Below, piece by piece: positions 53,353-64,000 of a stretch of 64,000 nt of DNA. The translations under genes were made by a program, and so were the position numbers. The first letter of the stretch is position 1, and every line of letters begins with the position of its first letter. The DNA comes from Rhynchopus euleeides (lineage: Eukaryota > Euglenozoa > Diplonemea > Diplonemida > Diplonemidae): NCBI GenBank assembly GCA_963210315.1, contig OY723253.1:1302001-1366000 (forward strand), given 5' to 3'. The notes beneath the pieces were generated by a model, which was given only the letters and a program-made list of their open reading frames with translations, ran no database searches and was not told the origin of the DNA.

Positions 53353-55681
53353 ACCCTTCTCAGTGACAACGATACGCAACGTTGTGTCGCAGATCTTAGC
53401 GGTACTGCGACGAAGATACCCGTGATTCCAATGTGGTGAGACCGTGTTATATCATCACCGTTTCTGCGTTCAGCGAGGCTTCTCAGCGAACGGCTTCATT
53501 TTGATTATTTTTTGTCTTTGCACTCCCCCAGTGGGAGTGACAGATTCGCATTGTTATTTCATCTATGCCTGATCCCCTCTTGCTCTCGCCATGCCATCCC
53601 CTTGGCACATCTGTTGGTTGGAAGCCCTGGTGAGGGCCACATGAGGTTTCTGAGGTGGCAGCACGCGAATGAAATGCCATTCTTTCGTCCCCCCATTTGC
53701 CTTTTGAACATTGCATCTTTACGCCGTCCACTGTGTCACACAGCCACACTGACACAAAAATTCGCGTGTGGCATATTTTCGAAATATCGCCCGGGGGAAT
53801 TGTCATGATACCAGGCAGTGCTTTACCAAGCCCAACCCTTCCTGAAAGTGCCGTGTTGTGTGGGGCGCATTCAATATTAAATGCAGCCGCTGTAGGGTGA
53901 CCCGTGGGGGTTCCAGGGGAGGGGGGGGGGTATGGGGGGGTCAGAGATGCCCAAAAGTTCACGATTCTTCCGATACCCTTCTTGTTTGCCCAAACAAACT
54001 TGCTTGTCAGGGTCATTGGGAGCGTACCGCGCGCGCACAGTGTGTTTTGAGCGAGAGCAACGCACAACCACACCATTCACAGCAAACGCCCGTCAGAGGG
54101 CCACACCGCAATGCCCTCCCCGCTGTGTGGCACTGCTCCCCCCCAGAGCCACCTGACATCGCGTTTCCTCGTGTCCCGATTTTGAACACGACCGATTCCG
54201 CTGTCTTCTCCACATTATTGACCCCCCCCCCCCCCTGTTCACGGGCAACCTGCATAACGAGTGAAGGGTGATCATTCTTGTGCTCCCTTCAAATTCGATT
54301 TCACTACCCCCCCCCCCCCCCCTGTTCATGCTGCTGGGAGATTTACTTTTCCATTCCCTCTCGACGATCAAACCCCCCCTGTTCAGAACGCTATGCTCAG
54401 CAGTTACTCAGAGGCACTTCCGCCGCTCTCCTCTGGTCTCACCGCCTGCATTTTGGGAGACTTCAGGGGGTAGAGAGAGAGAGGCAGGGCTAATCCTAAA
54501 TCCGGGGGGGGTCGGGGCCAAAATCCAGTTTTGGGTGTCAAAAAAACGCGCTAAACAGGGATCCCTGTTTGTGGGTGGTTTTCATGGAGGGGCACACCCA
54601 CGGTGTTCAGAAAGATGCACGAAAATGTGCGTTTTTGGACTGTTCCGCTCTCGTCTCGTCATGCCTCCGTCGATGCACCACTCAAAGGCAAAAGTTTTGA
54701 CGGGGAGGCGCTGCGGCTCAGGCACATCTGCGCACCTTTCGTATAGCCCCAGACGGACCGGGATAGAGGAACACTGCAAGGCTTGTTGCATGTGACTCGA
54801 AAGGACTTGGGTCCTGGACAGGCATACGCCACGGGGGGGTCTGGGGGGCGGAGCCCCCCAGCCGCCGGAGGCCACGGTGGTGAGCGTTTGGATGTTACCT
54901 GCAAGAAAACCTGGTTTGGCTAACCCGTGTAGCGGGTTTGGGGGGTTTGGGCTGGGAATAAACAGGAAAAGGGGCGGGTGTCCAGAGGATTCATCATAAA
55001 GACGTCATCCCCCACGAGAAACACCTGGTCCACCCATTTTCCCATAAATATGTCTCGACCTCACCCCTCGCTGGGAGACGCACCTCCAGTTTTTCGGACT
55101 TTTTCTGGTCGCAGTGTAACGATTCGCGACAGCGGTTTCCACGAGTATGTTTTTTCCCACACAGGCCCAAAAATTTCACCCGTTCCTGCATGGGGCTCCC
55201 AGTGGTAAAAAAACGCGCCAAACAGAGGTAAAAAAAACGCGCTAAACAGGGGAGAAATCTGGGAATTCCTGACCCCCGGGTTTGGGTATGAAGTTAGGAT
55301 TAGCCCTGGAGCGGATCCCTCTCCGTTTTGTTTTTTTCATTCATTCTTCTGTTGTATATTGAACTATTCACAAAATCAAGACACGGGCCAAAAAAAAAGC
55401 TGCACGGGGGCCGCTGCATCCCGCCAGAGTTTGCAGAGTGGGCGACTGCTGCACCAACCTGGCTCGGCGGTGGGGTGATGGCGGGATGCACAGTGTCTCC
55501 ATGCGTGCATGTGTCTATTAAACCCAGGACACCCTTCCCCGTTTCGTGTGGGACTGTGTCCGGTTGTGGGCGCACACACCCACACACCATCACGGTAAGC
55601 TTTTGAATAGTGTATAGGTTGCTACCGAACGAACACCTACACCCACACCTCCACTCTTCTCAACCACATCACCGACCGCTC
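53353..55681. other. Intergenic between convergent cyclase and HECT genes
   Basis: No gene is supported over 2.3 kb. Noted pieces: fragments resembling the giant transposon's 3' side, inverted, at 54265-54375 (CATTCTTGTGCTCCCTT, CTCTCGACGATCAAACC); long C runs at 54225-54320; three copies of an AAAACGCGC(T/C)AAACAG motif at 54543, 55207 and 55227; and the inverted GC-rich hairpin at 54833-54877. Both 3' UTRs must lie here. Confidence 0.5.
54833..54877. repeat. GC-rich hairpin repeat, inverted copy
   Basis: Reads GGTCTGGGGGGCGGAGCCCC then CCAGCCGCCGGAGG, the reverse complement of 40813-40857. Confidence 0.75.
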
Positions 55682-58600
55682 TCACGACAGGTGGAACGAC
55701 TCAGCCCCCTCGGTCATAGCAAAGCGGAGACGTGCCTCCATGACCTCCTCGCTGGAGTAGTCCTGTGTGTGGGTGTGTGTGGGCGTGGAGCGTGCCTTGG
55801 ATCTGAAGGGCTTTGGGTGCCTTCCTTGGGCCCTTGGAAAACTGCACCTCCCCCCTACCCCACCGCCGGGCTACATACCGGGATCTTCAGGTAGTTCTGG
55901 CATGTCATCACACTTGGGAGCACTGTGTCAACAGCAGCGCCGTCAGACGTCTTGCGGACCACAGTGAACCGAGGTTTCAGCGCCTGTAAGGGTGTGTGTG
56001 GTCGGCGTGTTGAAGGGGCGCACAGACGGGGGGGCATGGGAACGGAGAACATGCGTGCCAGAGTGCATCCATAGCTCAACACGGAGCTGCAAACTTCACT
56101 GTGGACCGACATGGGCCGTTCCGTCCGAATCGACAGTTCGCACAGCTGGCACACGCTCTGTCTGGGCATACCTGCAGACCGCCCACGGGGAGGCGCGGCG
56201 CACCGGTGACAAAGGTGAGGAACTTCCTCATGTCAAGGGCGTCGAAGCGCGACATGATAGAGAACAGCATCTTGATGGCCTTGCTCCCCTGTGTGTAGCC
56301 GTGGTCACACACTGTCGCAGCCTCGAGCCCTTCGATGGTGAAACTCTCACTGCTGCCTGTGCGGTGGTGTGGTGGTGTGATGTTAGCCCCAGAGGGCTAG
56401 TATTCCGACGGAACAAAAGGGAGATGGTGTCTGACATACCGCACAGCATCAGGTCCAGCTCGGGTGTGCTGAAGCACCGCAGGCGCGAGAAGGTGAAGAC
56501 GTCGTTCGCACCGTCGATCATAGCCTGGACCTGCGAGATGGGGTGGGGTGAGACGCTCAGCACTCACACGCGTATCATTTTGCAGTAGTGCAGAGCACAC
56601 CGAACACCTCGCCCTGCATCAACACACAACACGCCTGCCACTATCCATACCTGCTCGGCAATGCTGGTGCTCAGGAAACACTCGCAAACCAGGAGCGCGT
56701 ACTCATCCATGTTCCACACTGTGACCGCAACGTCATCCCCACCCTCCTTCAGCGGCACATCAGGGTAGCCGGGGAGGGTGAACCCAAGGGAGAGGTCAGA
56801 GATCTTCGCCTTCGACATCAGCACGGTGCTCTCCACCTCCTCACGGCATGCAGGGGACGAGGCGTCGCCGCCGTGCCGCGCCACAATGGCGTCACGCTGC
56901 CGCGCCAGCTCCTGGAACGCCTGCACCGACTTGAACACGCCGGGCGACACAAAACGCAGGTCAGACGGGTGGAACCGCCTCCCACACAGCGCCTTCAGCA
57001 GCGGCGGCGACAGCGGCACATCCGCCATACGCTTGTCGTAGATGGCACGCGCGATGAACGTCCCGATGAACTTGCAGTGCGCCAGCAGCTCCGCCCGCTC
57101 CTTCTCCGCCTTCTCCGTGCCCGGCGGCGGCAGGGGCTTGGGGAACAGCCCAAAGCTGCTGCCCTCCGCCTTCATAAACAGCCCCGCCTCATCCTGCTGG
57201 ATGCCACGGGACACGAGGGTGTAGAACTCGAGGGTCGGGCCCAGCCCCGTCCCCACCTCGTCGATAAACTCAAACTCGAGAAAGGACCTCTGCGAGCCGT
57301 ACAGCGACATGACGCGCTTCGCGGATTTGAAAGCCGCATCACGCTCCAGCTGGATCTTCTGCTTCTGCACACGCCCCACCTTAAACTTGCACTCCTCGCC
57401 CTCCTCCTGCAGCACCTCCTGCAGGCGGATCACAGAGCGCGTGGGCCCGAAGGAGGTCAGCTCGAAGAAGGCAAGCCGCGTGCTGAAGGAGAAGAGGAAG
57501 GGGCAGTGGTAGACGAGATCCGCACACCACGTCCTGCTGAGCTGCCCGGTGCAGAGCAGCAGCCCATCCAGCATCTGCTTCAGAAGCTTGTTGGAGATGC
57601 TCTTCGCGCGGAAGTCCATCTCCGAAGGCAGCCCCGCGGAGAGGGAAGCCGCCTTCGGCTTCTCGATCTGAGCGCCGCTGTCGTCGGGCCTCTCGAGGAT
57701 ATCCGCACCGCAGACACACATCGCACGCAGCACCTGCATCAGGCGCAGCATCTCCGTCGCATCCGGCACACCACCACCACCGCCACCCGCCGCACCGCCA
57801 CCTTGCGGCAGATCCAGCAGGCTGGACCCCTTCCCGGGGAAGGGCTCGGCGCAGCATTCAACATACTCTGCAGCCCCGAGGCAGTCGCTGCCGTAGGTGC
57901 TGTACATCCCCCCCTGGCCCTGCGCAGCCCCGCCAGCCTCCGCCGCAGCGGCGGGTGAGGGCGACGCAGAGGGGGGCTGGGCTTCGCCCCCCTCCCCCTG
58001 CGGGGCAGGGGCATCCCCGGCACGGTACATCAGCTTGTAGACCTTCCCCCAGATGCTCCGGGTGTTGATCACCACATCCTGCTCCCTCGCGCGCAGCACG
58101 GGCTGCTGGGGTGCAGCAGCCGCCCCCTCCTTCTGCACCTGCTGTGCGCGGTGGGAGTATATCGCGCTGAAGATGGTGAGGTGCGACGGCAGCTTCACGC
58201 CATCCAGATAGATCGACACCGAAGGCCCTGCCGGTGGCGCCTGAGGGGCTTCCCCTGCCTGGGGCGCCGAGGCAGCCGCTGCAGAAGAGGAGGATGACGA
58301 GGATGAAGACGCCGCAGCAGCAGCAGCAGCAGCAGCCTGCTCTGGAGAAGGGCTGGGTGTCCCCTGCGCAGACTTGCTGTCCGCAGGGCTGTCTTTGCTG
58401 CTGCGCTTCCGGAAGGGGAACATGGAGGTCCGCTTCTTCCCGCCGGACTCCGGGCGGGACTGCGACGCCTTCTGCGAGGAGGAGGATGATGATGACGCCG
58501 AGGAGGAGGAGTGGGCTGGGTGCGCAGCACCCTTTTTGTCCTTCTCCTTCCCGGGCTGCGAGACGGGTGCGCACACCCCGCAGATGTCGAAGTCGCACTG

Positions 58601-61558
58601 CTCACACCTCCACCGCGTCGGGCCAGGCCCGGAGAAGGGGGCATGGCACCTGTCACATGTCCAGGCCCTTGCCTTCTGACTGCTCTTCGTCAGCTTGTGG
58701 CGGTGCACCGCAAAGTGCCTCTGCTCGCCCTCTTCAGCTGTGCAGGTCGGGCCTCCTCCCCTGGAGCAGAGCTTTGTCGTCACAAAGTCCTCCACCGCCG
58801 CAATCGTCGCAAGAGGCTCAATGATGACCGTCACAGAGGAGCTCGAAGGGGGACCCCCTGCGGTCGTCCCCTTCACGGGCTCGGCCTCACCCTCCTCCTC
58901 CTTCGCATCCTTCTCGCGGGTGAGCATCAGGCGGAAGGGCTGGGTCAGGGCCTTCAGGGCGGACGCCCACCCCCCACCCCGGTCCGCCTTCTCCGTTGCA
59001 TACACGGGGAGGCGCTCGTAGTGCTGCAGCGCCAGGACAAGGCGGTGGATGAACACCGTGAGGTATGTCCCGGGGGACTGCGGGTCACCCCCGCACAGCC
59101 CCCCCGCACCCCCCGCGGGGGCTGGGGTGAGGAACACCGCGAGGAAGCGCTTGGCCCTGCCGAGGCGGAGCCCGGAGGGGACGCCGCTGCCGCTGCCGCC
59201 CTCCTCCCCGCCATCCCCTGTGGCGCAGAGATACCGCAGGACGACCGGGACGAGGCGCGACGTTGCAAACTCGAAGGTGCTGACGCCATCCTCCGACCTC
59301 AGGAGGTCGCAGAGCGCGTTGAGGTGCTTCGACCCCTCCTCCTCATGCGGGATGGCACCCCCCGGTGCTCCGCACCACTTCTCGAGGTTGCGGATCACCT
59401 CCAGGAGCTTGGGGCCGTTGCCCAGGCGGGAGGGGTCGACCAACCCAGCGCATTTCGAGAGGTAGTCATCACAGCTCCCCCGGATGAGCGCTGTGTTGAA
59501 GCGCTCTGCGGAGAGCTCGCCGGAGGCGTCCTCTGGAGGCGAACCCGAGGCATCGGTTTCTGTGTCCTTCAGAAGCTGCTCGATCTCGGCGGTCACCCCC
59601 TCGCGGATAAAGTGTGCCGCGAACAGCACGGGTTGCTTTTCGATGAGCCGGTGTGCCAGGTGGAGTCCAGCGAGGACATTCGACACCTCGCCCTGCCGGA
59701 GGAGGCTCGCGATGAAGGCAGACACAGGGATGTCGCGCAGGCTGGTGAGGAGCAGCTCCGGAGGGGAGTGGTGGATGATGGAGGTGACGGCAGCGAGGCT
59801 CTTCGCTTTCCCATAGGAGTGCACCGACGCCCCGTGCACCGCCATCAGAGCAGGGATCCCCGCAGCAAACTGCTCCAGGAGCTCCGGGGTTTTCACATAA
59901 AGCTCCTTCCTCGCCTCATGGAGCTCCGCATTAAACACAGGGGCGTCGCTCATCTTCCGGGCCCTCTGCATGACAGGGCTCCCCCCGGCACCGCCATCCG
60001 ATGTGTCGGTGCGCTGCACCTTCAAACGCCCCCCACCGGGTCGGGGGCCATCCCCGGTGAATTCATCGTCTTCATCTTCATCCTCATCCTCCTCGTCTTC
60101 ATCCTCTTCTGCCTGCTCGCCGTCAGCTCTCTCATAATGCCAGGAATATGCTTTTGGCATCGATGCACCACCTTCGCTTTCCTGCGATGCTGCGGTGTGC
60201 TCCCGGGAGAGAGGCATCTGCGGCCCGTCATCCCTCTGCTCGGGAGAATAGTAATTGAGGGAGGTGCGTGCCACGCTGAGAAGCCCGGTGTCCACCACGG
60301 GGAGCATCACGCGGAGCAGTTCCACCACCTCGCCGATGGTGCCATGGGAGAGACCTTTCCCGCTGGAGGATTGCTGTGACCCGGTGGGGGCTGCGGCAGC
60401 AACGCCCTCTGCGCTGAGGGAGTGTGCCTCCGCCTGGGTCCGGAGCACACCCAATAGGGTGTGGTGTGCATCAAGGTGGAGCACAACCGTTGTGCGTGAG
60501 ACGCTCCGTTTCGCCAGCACCGTGAGGGTTTTGAGTATGATGGACCACGCGTTGGGCGTGATGAGGTCGACGCCCCTCTGGAGGATGATGATCAGGTTGC
60601 TCAGCATCCCCTCCGACCCGATCTTCGCCAGCTTGTCCTCGTCATCCTGGAAGCTGCACACCAGCCTGTGGAGCGTGAGGCATGTCGACTCCACCAGCTT
60701 CGCATCCTCATAGGTCAGCAGCAGCGAGAGCTGCGGGAGGCAGTCCTCCACGAAGGAGAAGAGTGGGCTGGGGACCTTGCGCACCATGTTGCATATAGAG
60801 GAGACAATTTTCCGCTGCAGGGGTAGGCTGAAGAAGTCGACGAAGGTGAGCATCGCGCCCATCCCACCCTCCGACAGGACCCGGAGGGCGTGGTCGTGGC
60901 ATATCTTTTCAAGGCAGAGCAGGGCTTGCTCTGCAAGGTCGATAACCTGCATGTTGAGGAGCTTTTCAATCAGAATGGGAACCGCATTTGCGTTGACAAT
61001 CGAGGCAACGGAGCCTGGCAGGGCATCCATCAGGTGGCTCAGGGCACGGCAGCCGAGAAGCATCATCTCCTGGTTCGCCTCATTCTGCATGCAGCGGAGC
61101 AGCCCCGGGAGGAGAGTCTCGACACGGAAGCCGATAAGAGCCTCTTCCGTGCTCATCGAGAGTAGGTCGCAGAGCTCCGTGAGGGCCTGGAACTGCTCGC
61201 CTTCGTCGGGGCGGTCGAGGCGCTGTGCGATGGTGTTGATCCTGCCCCCCTGCAGGCCAGGCAGCAGCATGCCCAACTCGCTGACGTGCTTCATGAGGAG
61301 GTGTGCCTGGTGCATCGCGCTGCCGCTCCCTGACATGATGGCGTCGTGGCTGTCGTCGTCTTCGTCGTGTTCGGGGTATTCCTCACCCTCCTCGTCCTCC
61401 GGCTCCTCCTCCTCGTCCTCTGCGGTGCGCTGCCTCTTGCGCTCAGACTCCGAGTCGCTGGGAGGGTGCTCCTCTGTCCGCTTGCGCCTGCTGCTGCTGC
61501 TGGCTTGCGGCCCTGGATTCTCTGAGTTCTTCGCCTGTCTGCTCAAGCGTCCAGACAT
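55682..61558 (-). CDS. HECT E3 ubiquitin ligase, UPL3/TRIP12-like (five exons, 1789 aa)
   Basis: Exons: 61558-56651, 56530-56440, 56356-56172, 55983-55879 and 55762-55682, all with GT-AG introns and GTATG donors; 5370 nt stay in frame. It would transfer ubiquitin from an E2, through its own cysteine, to substrates. After a Ser/acid-rich leader, residues 85-330 are armadillo-type helices with the UPL3/TRIP12 pattern ([28 protein letters not shown]). Near 945-995 a ZZ/DC1-like zinc finger reads [10 protein letters not shown]...[14 protein letters not shown]. Low-complexity Ala/Ser/Pro tracts follow. HECT starts near 1400 ([21 protein letters not shown]) and ends with [26 protein letters not shown] (catalytic Cys about 1756) and EGAESFHLS. 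Read without splicing, the frame would lose the catalytic cysteine, so the introns are needed. Confidence 0.93.
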
Positions 61559-62657
61559 TCACGACCCGACGGGCATCTGAGTCCCTTTCGGTGTATTGTG
61601 TCGATGCCTGGGTGGAGGGTTGTGTGTTGCCGAAGGTGGGGTGAGAGTGCTTGCATGTGGTGTGCCTCGAGGGATAGCTCATCGCGCGAAAAGAATCAGA
61701 CGGCACCGTGCCTTTTCTCTTCTTCTTTTTGGCTTTCAACTTGTGACGGCAAAGCCCTTGTCGAGGCTTCGGTCAGCTCCGAGAGAGTGCGACACTGTGG
61801 CGCACTGCCTGGCTGATGACATCTACCGGTGTGTTGCCACTCTCAGAAATACTCTCGTCTAGAGGGGATGCCCATATAAACTACCAGTGTTGTTGAAACA
61901 GGTGCGTGCGGCTGGGGTCACCCCTCTTTCCAAAGCAATAGTAGCGAGAGAGTGGGAAAACAAAAGTGGTGATGTGTGGAACATCAGAACTGCACAGGCT
62001 GTGCGGGCTCGAAGGAGACATGCACATAAACCAAAACGTTTTTTGAAGTGAGTATTGGGCACGCGGGTATAGTTTCTCCGACCTTCATGCGAATACGATT
62101 TCGACAACACAAAGCAATGGGGGGAGCGAGGAGCTCGTTCAGATTGCGGACAAACAGGCGTGTGTGTTACGAGGGAAGAGGTCCCACAGAACATCAACGC
62201 ACAGCTTGGGTCCGCAACTCGTGCAAAATAATGAGAGGTGGTGGGAGTAGTCTACCAACTGCACAGAGAGAGCAAACACCAGAAACTCAGCAGCAACGGT
62301 AATGTGGAAGCTTCTCCCTAACGGGCGGCAGTGGCAGGGGATTGCGACGAAGAGGCAACGATGCCCAGGATTGGCACAGCGGCTGTCTTGAGCTCATGAT
62401 CCAGAGGGTGCAGTCTTCAACACACTCCCTGACGAGGCTCGCTTCAGTGCGGACCTGTGTGTCACTGGGCATCAGGCAGATAGAAAAAGGGCATGTCAAC
62501 AGAGGCAATCACTAGACTGCGACACATGGTCGCAACGTCATGTGTGAGCTGTGCCGTCATAAGAAGGAAACCAGGCAACACAGCAAAGCAGTGGGCCCGC
62601 CTCCTCTCGAGCGTGATATTGAAGAGGACGGGCACTGCGGGTGTGGTCAAATCATGT
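61559..62657. other. Intergenic, upstream of HECT and downstream of membrane protein gene
   Basis: No gene is supported. The HECT promoter lies at the left. Bases 62394-62530 are part of a duplicated 3' region (see the repeat entry). Small ORFs lack motifs. Confidence 0.5.
62394..62530. repeat. Duplicated 3'-flank of membrane protein gene, unit 1
   Basis: About 137 bp (CTCCCTGACGAGGCTCGCTT and GACTGCGACACATGGTCGCA within) recurs at 63597-63740, downstream of the next paralogue. The two differ at a few sites. The unit shows that gene and flank were duplicated in tandem. Confidence 0.85.
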
Positions 62658-63224
62658 TTACGCAGTCTCTGTGGGCTCGGTCGGCTTCTGGTCCTGAGTG
62701 GTGGTTGTGGTCTGCATCTCCTGCTGAGGCGGCGCCTTTGCGTTGCTTGAGGTGCGCACCAAGCAGAACACACAGAGGGCACAGATGATGATCACTGCCA
62801 CAGAACCAATCACAATCCCAACGACGGCACCTGTCGCGAGCTTGTCCGCTGCCTCGTTGAGGTCAATATGAACCGGTGTGCGCGTCTCAGGTGCCGGTGT
62901 AGTGGGGCCAGCAGGTGGCGGAGACAGGACACACGTCGCGCTGGACGCGTCCCACATGCACTCACGCCCTGTCTCAATCTCGCTGTAGAAGCTGCAGAGA
63001 GACTCGTCCTCGCTCCACTCGCGACACCGCCGCTCGGCCTGGGGCACACATGACGAAGCGTCAACCCAGCGACACTCAAGGCCCTTCAGTGTGGATGTCT
63101 GTGCGTCGCACATCCACGACGAGCCTGACCCCTCTGCACAGGCCGCAACCGCTGCAGGGCTGAAGCCCTCGACAGCACACAACACTGTGGCGAGCACGAC
63201 GCAGGCATCACGGAAGGCACGCAT
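62658..63224 (-). CDS. Small type I membrane protein with Cys-rich ectodomain (188 aa)
   Basis: I do not recognise this family. I chose Met 63224 because it starts a signal peptide (MRAFRDACVVLATVLCAVEG); an in-frame Met at 63398 would add a Thr-rich leader ahead of it. Residues 29-98 hold eight cysteines in two related halves, each with an ECxW motif ahead of SSxC (ECRWVDASSC at 50-59, ECMWDASSATC at 88-98), so probably four disulfides in the secretory pathway. A Pro/Thr stalk follows. The membrane helix is 132-156 (GAVVGIVIGSVAVIIICALCVFC), then Arg and a 30-residue Gln/Thr-rich cytosolic tail. A paralogue with the same tail lies at the right edge. Confidence 0.8.
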   Translation of the reverse strand: MRAFRDACVVLATVLCAVEGFSPAAVAACAEGSGSSWMCDAQTSTLKGLECRWVDASSCVPQAERRCREWSEDESLCSFYSEIETGRECMWDASSATCVLSPPPAGPTTPAPETRTPVHIDLNEAADKLATGAVVGIVIGSVAVIIICALCVFCLVRTSSNAKAPPQQEMQTTTTTQDQKPTEPTETA

Positions 63225-63596
63225 CTTCGCTTCGGGTGTTGGGGACAGAGAAGTATCTGGTGTGGTGGTGGCAGTGGTGGTGGTGTCAGTGTGCAGTGCT
63301 TCTGCAACAAGCCGATCCGGGCCCGCTGCATCGGAAGAGAGCATGGCAACAGAAGCGACTGATGGGGTTGCCGCGTGCAGGGGGGGCCATCTATCCACGA
63401 GTCATTTAGTCATTTAAATGCGAAGAAGGGGCAGTTGTTCTGCCATCAATTCATGCAACAGGATGAGGGGTGGGTGTGGGGGCACTGCACAGCTGCACAG
63501 AGAAGCGTCTCCGAGCAAGCGGCAGTGTGGCAGGGTCTCAAGAAAGCAATGAACAAACAAGGATGACCAGGCTGTGGCACACGCGCCTGTCTTGAG

Positions 63597-63740
63597 CTCA
63601 CAATCCAGAGGGTGCAGTCTTCAGCACACTCCCTGACGAGGCTCGCTTCAGTGCGGACCTGTGTGTCACTGGGCATCAGGCAGATAGATAAAAAGGCATG
63701 TCAACAGAGGCGATCACTAGACTGCGACACATGGTCGCAG
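63597..63740. repeat. Duplicated 3'-flank of membrane protein gene, unit 2
   Basis: Second copy of 62394-62530, between the two paralogues. Confidence 0.85.
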
Positions 63741-63887
63741 CGTGTATCACATCATTTGTGAACTGTGGGGCAAGACTGGGAAAACAAACAATATGCAAAG
63801 CGCAACACAGCGAAGCAGCGGGCCGTTCTCCTCTCGAGTAATACGATACGAAGAGGACGGGCACTGGAGGTCAGGGGGTCGGCATGT

Positions 63888-64000
63888 CTACACAGTCTGT
63901 GCCGGCTGCTGGTTCTGCTGCTGCTGCTGCTGAGCGGTGGGTGTCACATGCATCTCCTGCTGAGGCGGCGCCTTTGCGTTGCTTGAGGTGCGCACCAAGC
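63888..64000 (-). CDS. Paralogue of the type I membrane protein, C-terminal end (partial)
   Basis: Only the last ~37 residues are in the window: LVRTSSNAKAPPQQEM, identical to the neighbour, then a Gln-rich tail ending QPAQTV. The stop is at 63888-63890 and the gene runs off the right edge. It marks the second unit of a tandem gene family; the tails differ mainly in a CAG/CTG repeat. Confidence 0.8.
   Translation of the reverse strand, partial: LVRTSSNAKAPPQQEMHVTPTAQQQQQQNQQPAQTV

Noticed and set aside
57858..60379. Long ORFs opposite or out of phase with the HECT gene (246, 456 and 622 residues)
   Set aside because: Shadows in GC-rich DNA of a gene with firm domain evidence on the minus strand.
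1..64000. rRNA, tRNA or snRNA genes
   Set aside because: I scanned for tRNA A/B boxes with plausible cloverleafs and for conserved rRNA blocks and found none I could support.

Overview
This is nuclear DNA of a GC-rich eukaryote. The evidence is spliced genes with short introns and GTATG-type donors, a HECT ubiquitin ligase, an XRN exoribonuclease, RABL6, a trypanosome-style receptor adenylyl cyclase, long G/C runs, and eukaryotic mobile elements. My best guess is an alveolate such as a chromerid alga (Vitrella-like). That is inference from gene style; no rRNA or tRNA anchors it.

Layout. 0-7 kb is host: 3'-truncated XRN (-), a spliced unknown protein (-), RABL6 (-), and a small divergent ORF (+). 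7.0-10.5 kb is decayed: a frameshifted gag-like pseudogene, a 1-kb non-autonomous TIR element, and a truncated host ORF. 10.5-21.1 kb is copy 1 of a giant DNA transposon. 21.4-21.9 kb is the stump of a zinc-binding gene. 21.9-38.5 kb is a tyrosine-recombinase (YR) retrotransposon with split direct repeats; its gag is interrupted by copy 2 of the giant transposon (22.66-34.13 kb, with target duplication). 38.5-46.2 kb is a second nest: a repeat (X1) holds a CACGG-ended TIR element, which holds an intact hAT transposon with an 8-bp target duplication. 48.3-53.4 kb is the adenylyl cyclase gene, carrying a 1-kb captured gag fragment between 59-bp direct repeats. 55.7-61.6 kb is a five-exon UPL3/TRIP12-like HECT ligase (-). 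62.6-64 kb holds tandem paralogues of a small type I membrane protein.

The main discovery candidate is the giant transposon. Each copy encodes one two-exon protein of about 1.89 kaa. It fuses a DDE-like (CxxH-type) putative transposase to a C-terminal OTU deubiquitinase domain. Each copy also carries a 2.8-3.7 kb array of a 31-bp minisatellite. The two copies are almost identical, so the family moved recently. The second is the YR retrotransposon: order gag-YR-RT/RNase H, A1...B1A2B2 repeats, TGATG-coupled YR and RT genes, and WIDN in place of the usual YxDD in the RT.

The nesting gives relative ages. The YR element is older than giant copy 2. X1 is older than the CACGG element, which is older than the hAT. 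In the YR gag and the CACGG-element ORF, removing the insert and one target duplication restores the reading frame across the site; in the latter an in-frame TGA remains downstream.
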